This document shows, in pieces, positions 14,920 through 17,104 of a DNA stretch of 17,104 nucleotides (its first letter is position 1; every line of letters starts with the position of its first letter). Made by a program: the position numbers and the translations under genes. Source of the stretch: an uncultured bacterium (GTDB lineage Bacteria > Actinomycetota > Actinomycetes > S36-B12); assembly GCA_903954205.1 (NCBI GenBank), contig CAJBMR010000514.1, positions 1-17,104 on the forward strand, in the 5' to 3' direction. The notes beneath the pieces were generated by a model. The model saw nothing but the letters and a program-made list of their open reading frames with translations, had not been told where the DNA came from and did not search any database.

Positions 14920-14949
14920 TTCCCCCCACGCGGCCCCGGTCGCTAGTCT
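14920..14949 (+). promoter_or_regulatory. Weak candidate promoter of the AsnC-domain/DUF3515 pair
   Basis: In the 100-base gap between the divergent thiL and AsnC-domain genes, TAGTCT (14944-14949) fits TANNNT. TTCCCC stands 18 bases before it but is a poor -35 match. Initiation near 14956 would leave a short leader containing the GGGAGG ribosome site. No equally good -10 was seen for thiL on the other strand. Confidence 0.3.
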
Positions 14950-14980
14950 GCCCGGGTAGGCAACCGATCCGGGAGGCGAC

Positions 14981-15217
14981 ATGAGCGTCCAGGCATATGT
15001 GCTCGTGCAGACCGAGGTGGGTGCCACGGTCGGAGTCCGCTCCGCGATCGCCGCCATCCCCGGTGTGGTCTCCGCCGAGGATGTCACCGGGCCCTACGAC
15101 ATCATCGTGCGCGTCGAGGCTCCCGGAATCGATGAGCTCGGGCGCGACATCCTCAGCGCGATCCAGCAGGTCGGGGGCATCACGCGCACCCTGACCTGCC
15201 CCGTCGTCCACCTGTGA
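14981..15217 (+). CDS. Stand-alone AsnC/Lrp ligand-binding (RAM) domain protein
   Basis: The 78-residue protein is one complete RAM domain, the effector-sensing and oligomerising half of Lrp/AsnC regulators, with no DNA-binding helix-turn-helix. It has the family pattern AYVLVQTEVGATVGVRSAIA, then PGVVSAEDVTGPYDIIVRVE (the Gly-x-Tyr-Asp core is strongly conserved), and ITRTLTCPVV at the end. GGGAGG lies four bases before the ATG. Lone RAM domains form octamers or larger rings and bind amino acids; the target here is unknown. It runs 15 bases before the DUF3515 gene and sits near thiL and ddl, as I recall from other Actinobacteria. It might regulate by pairing with a full-length Lrp elsewhere, which is inference. 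Confidence 0.92.
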   Translation: MSVQAYVLVQTEVGATVGVRSAIAAIPGVVSAEDVTGPYDIIVRVEAPGIDELGRDILSAIQQVGGITRTLTCPVVHL

Positions 15218-15232
15218 CGGCACAGGCTTGCC

Positions 15233-15667
15233 ATGACCTCGCGTATCCCCCTCATGCTCGCGCTCGCCGCGAGTGCACTGCTCGCCGCATGCGGCCGGCA
15301 GGTCGCCGTGCCCGCGCCCGACGCCCCTGCTCAGATATGTGACTCGGTCACCCTCCCCGCCACCGTCTCGGGTGCCGGCCTTCGACCCACCCAGGAGCAG
15401 GGCACGGCAGCCTGGGGCGAACCCCCCATCACCTACCGCTGCGGCGTGAGCCGTCCGGCTGCGCTCGCACCGACCTCGCAGCTTCTTGACGTCCTCGGCG
15501 TCGGCTGGCTGCCGGTCGAGGGCGTCGGCGGCACGGGCTTCATCGCGGTCACCTGGCCGACGCAGAGCGAGCCGGTCTACATCGAGGTGCTGGTCCCCGA
15601 GGAGTACGCCGCCCCTGCGGACGTGCTCATCGACATCTCCGCGGCACTCGGCGCACCGGAGCAGTAG
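15233..15667 (+). CDS. DUF3515 family lipoprotein
   Basis: The 144-residue protein has a lipoprotein signal peptide: MTSR, hydrophobic IPLMLALAASALLA, then lipobox LAAC with Cys20 as the expected lipidation site. It should be anchored to the outer face of the membrane. The mature part contains WGEPPITYRCGVSRPAALAP, TSQLLDVLGVGWLPVEG and YIEVLVPEEYAAPADVL, which I recognise as the actinobacterial DUF3515 pattern. Two further cysteines (C36 and C70) could form a disulfide. Function is unknown. The gene follows the RAM-domain gene by 15 bases with only a weak ribosome site (AGG), suggesting co-expression. Its stop lies five bases from the ddl stop on the other strand. Synteny with ddl hints at an envelope role, no more. 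Confidence 0.88.
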   Translation: MTSRIPLMLALAASALLAACGRQVAVPAPDAPAQICDSVTLPATVSGAGLRPTQEQGTAAWGEPPITYRCGVSRPAALAPTSQLLDVLGVGWLPVEGVGGTGFIAVTWPTQSEPVYIEVLVPEEYAAPADVLIDISAALGAPEQ

Positions 15668-15672
15668 GCCCG

Positions 15673-16764
15673 CTAGCGCAGTCCCGTGCCTCGCCGCAGC
15701 GCATCAGCGATGAGCAGATCGAGCACGGCAGCGTAGTCGATGCCGCTGGCCGCGCACATGCGCGGGAAGAGGGAGATGGGCGTGAAGCCCGGCATGGTGT
15801 TGACCTCATTGACGAGCACGGCGTCGGGGCGCACGAAGAAGTCGACTCGCGCGAGCCCCTCGCAATCGAGAGCCTCGAATGCCGCGACGGCGAGGCGGCG
15901 CACCTCATCCTCGACGTCTGAAGGAAGGGTTGCCGGCACCACGAGCTCGGCAGCATCGTCGAGGTATTTGGCCTCGAAGTCGTAGAACTCATGTGCACCA
16001 CCCACGATGATCTCTGCGCATCGCGTGGCCCGGGGACGCCCTGTCTCATCGACGATCACCGCGCACTCGATCTCGCGGGCGTCACCGACGGCCGCCTCGA
16101 CGATAAGTCGCGGATCCCACGACCGTGCCTCGACGATGGCGGCGTCGAGCTGCGCAGGGTCGCTCACCTTGGTGATGCCGACCGAGGAGCCCGCGCGGGC
16201 GGGCTTGACGAAGACCGGGTAGCCGAGCTCGGCGATGCGCGCACGGACGGCGGCCGGGTCGTGCTCCCACTGCGCCGGCGTCACCACGGTGCTCGGCCCG
16301 ACGGGCAGGCCGGCAGAGGCAAGGAGGGCCTTCATGTGTCCCTTGTCCATCGCCGCGGCCGAGGCGAAGACACCGGATCCGACGTAGGGAATCCCCGCCA
16401 TCTCGAGCAGTCCCTGCACCGTGCCGTCCTCGCCCCAGGGACCGTGCAGCACAGGGAAGACGACATCCACTCCGCGGATCGCATCCGGGGCGTTGACACC
16501 CGTGACCGGCTCGGGAAGCAGCACCGCTGACTCACCGGTGTCCGCGACCGCGGGCAACTCCCCCGGCTCAGCCGCGGAAATCGCCGCCGGGTCAGGATCC
16601 ACGCGCACCCATCGGCCATCGGGGCGGATCCCCACGGCCGTGACGTCGTAGCGCGAGGGGTCGAGGGCACGCAGGACTCCCGCAGCGCTCAGGCACGAGA
16701 TGGAGTGCTCGCTGCTGCGACCCCCGAAGAGCACGAGGACGCGTACGCGCTGGGGCCCGGCCAC
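15673..16764 (-). CDS. ddl: D-alanine--D-alanine ligase
   Basis: Ddl joins two D-alanines with ATP to give the D-Ala-D-Ala end of the peptidoglycan precursor. The 363-residue protein is a usual length. It shows VLVLFGGRSSEHSISCLSA (9-27), HGPWGEDGTVQGLLE (107-121), SAAAMDKGHMK (135-145), FVKPARAGSSVGI (185-197) and, near the C-terminus, RVDFFV followed by NEVNTMPGFTPISLFP with the metal- and substrate-binding residues. The loop before the Lys/Ser region reads EFYDFEAKY, as in D-Ala-D-Ala ligases (Tyr), rather than the altered residues of vancomycin-resistance D-Ala-D-Lac ligases. I chose the GTG at 16764 because relatives begin a few residues before the first beta strand. An ATG at 16809 would add 15 unconserved residues and overlap the divergent gene. 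No ribosome site precedes the GTG; see the leaderless promoter. Confidence 0.96.
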   Translation of the reverse strand: MAGPQRVRVLVLFGGRSSEHSISCLSAAGVLRALDPSRYDVTAVGIRPDGRWVRVDPDPAAISAAEPGELPAVADTGESAVLLPEPVTGVNAPDAIRGVDVVFPVLHGPWGEDGTVQGLLEMAGIPYVGSGVFASAAAMDKGHMKALLASAGLPVGPSTVVTPAQWEHDPAAVRARIAELGYPVFVKPARAGSSVGITKVSDPAQLDAAIVEARSWDPRLIVEAAVGDAREIECAVIVDETGRPRATRCAEIIVGGAHEFYDFEAKYLDDAAELVVPATLPSDVEDEVRRLAVAAFEALDCEGLARVDFFVRPDAVLVNEVNTMPGFTPISLFPRMCAASGIDYAAVLDLLIADALRRGTGLR

Positions 16765-16771
16765 GCCCGAG

Positions 16772-16777
16772 ACGTTA
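16772..16777 (-). promoter_or_regulatory. -10 element of a probable leaderless ddl transcript
   Basis: TAACGT on the minus strand fits TANNNT and ends seven bases before the ddl GTG. That is the distance at which transcription would begin on the start codon itself. The absence of any Shine-Dalgarno sequence before this GTG agrees with a leaderless mRNA, which is common in Actinobacteria. No good -35 is visible. Confidence 0.45.
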
Positions 16778-16794
16778 GTGCCCGGGCTGCGCGT

Positions 16795-16800
16795 TAGGGT
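16795..16800 (+). promoter_or_regulatory. -10 element of a probable leaderless transcript of the PLP enzyme gene
   Basis: TAGGGT on the plus strand fits TANNNT and ends seven bases before the ATG at 16808, the same spacing as the opposite element serving ddl. No purine-rich ribosome site lies between them. The two -10 elements are 17 bases apart and mirror each other. Confidence 0.45.
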
Positions 16801-16807
16801 CGGCGCC

Positions 16808-17104
16808 ATGCCGGAGCAGCCCGAGTCGCCGCCCACCCCGCAGAGTTGGACCGTAGACACGCAACTGGTGCATGCCGGTCGCCCCCCGGCCGAGCCGGGC
16901 AATCCGGTCAACTACCCCGTCGATCTGTCCTCCACCTACCACGCGGGCGGTGAGGTGGAGTACGCGCGCGACGGCACTCGCGGCATGCGCTCCCTGGAGG
17001 AAGCGGTGGGTCCGCTCGAAGGAGGCGAGGCGGTGGCCTTCGCATCCGGCATGGCGGCGGCCAACGCCATTCTGGACCTGCTGCCCGCCGGCGCCACCGT
17101 CGTC
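16808..17104 (+). CDS. Cys/Met metabolism PLP-dependent enzyme (cystathionine gamma-synthase/lyase family), 3' end outside the window
   Basis: The first 99 codons are present and the gene runs off the window. The N-terminus shows TQLVHAGRPP, NPVNYPVDLSSTYH, then YARDGTRGMRSLEEAVGPLE and GGEAVAFASGMAAANAILDL. These match the start of the family that includes cystathionine gamma-synthase, cystathionine lyases, O-acetylhomoserine sulfhydrylase and methionine gamma-lyase. The tyrosine and arginine of YxR, which contact the PLP phosphate of the neighbouring subunit, are present. The usual Asn-Pro-Thr after YxRxG is replaced by Thr-Arg-Gly, which is unusual. The PLP lysine lies beyond the window, so the exact reaction cannot be named. 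It diverges from ddl across a 43-base gap and seems to be leaderless. Confidence 0.88.
   Translation, partial: MPEQPESPPTPQSWTVDTQLVHAGRPPAEPGNPVNYPVDLSSTYHAGGEVEYARDGTRGMRSLEEAVGPLEGGEAVAFASGMAAANAILDLLPAGATVV

Noticed and set aside
15668..15680. GCTAGC palindrome between the convergent DUF3515 and ddl stops.
   Set aside because: Six bases only and partly formed by the ddl stop codon; no stem-loop can be built from it.
15673..16764. Vancomycin-resistance type D-Ala-D-Lac ligase.
   Set aside because: The omega-loop region reads EFYDFEAKY as in housekeeping Ddl, and no vanH or vanX homologue is nearby.
37..17104. CRISPR arrays, insertion sequences, phage genes, tRNA or rRNA genes, toxin-antitoxin or defence systems.
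   Set aside because: No direct repeat series, transposase motifs, cloverleaf-like sequence or defence-gene motifs were seen on either strand; the content is conserved chromosomal genes.

Overview
The window is a chromosomal fragment of a high-GC Gram-positive bacterium, most likely an actinomycete-type Actinomycetota. The evidence is the GC-rich third codon positions throughout, many GTG starts, and a gene order (ftsY, smc, mutM, rnc, yceD, a SepIVA-like gene, coaD, rsmD, recG, fakA-like, rpmB, thiL, a lone AsnC domain, DUF3515, ddl) that I know from Mycobacterium and Streptomyces. The genus cannot be read from the sequence. The first 36 bases are not genomic: bases 4-36 match the Illumina TruSeq read-2/index adapter with one base missing, so this is the raw end of a short-read contig, possibly from a metagenome.

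Region 1 (161-13515) holds thirteen genes, all on the minus strand and packed with overlaps or very short gaps. In transcription order they are: FakA-like DAK2 protein, recG, rsmD, coaD, a SepIVA/DivIVA-like coiled-coil gene, yceD (DUF177), rpmF, a small acyl-carrier-protein-like gene, rnc, mutM, a 60-residue coiled-coil protein, smc and ftsY. The functions are fork rescue and DNA repair (recG, mutM), ribosome synthesis and RNA processing (rsmD, yceD, rpmF, rnc), CoA and acyl metabolism (coaD, ACP-like, FakA-like), chromosome condensation (smc), protein targeting (ftsY) and cell division or envelope (SepIVA-like). Stop/start overlaps (TGATG at rsmD-coaD, ATGA at ACP-like-rnc, 8 bp at rnc-mutM) point to translational coupling.

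Region 2 (13516-17104) alternates strands. rpmB (+) has its own promoter region, facing away from the FakA-like gene. thiL (-) converges on rpmB. A stand-alone AsnC/RAM domain gene and a DUF3515 lipoprotein gene (+) run towards ddl (-). A Cys/Met-metabolism PLP enzyme gene (+) is cut by the window end. ddl and the PLP gene diverge from a 43-bp gap that looks like two mirrored leaderless promoters.

No tRNA, rRNA, CRISPR array, insertion sequence, phage or plasmid gene was seen. No gene-free stretch exceeds 300 bases; the longest is 13516-13713. The window is mostly conserved housekeeping sequence. The least ordinary items are the divergent ACP-like gene between rpmF and rnc, the mirrored promoter pair at 16765-16807, the hairpins at 81-113 and 5221-5238, and the adapter at the contig end. 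I found no convincing new multi-gene system.
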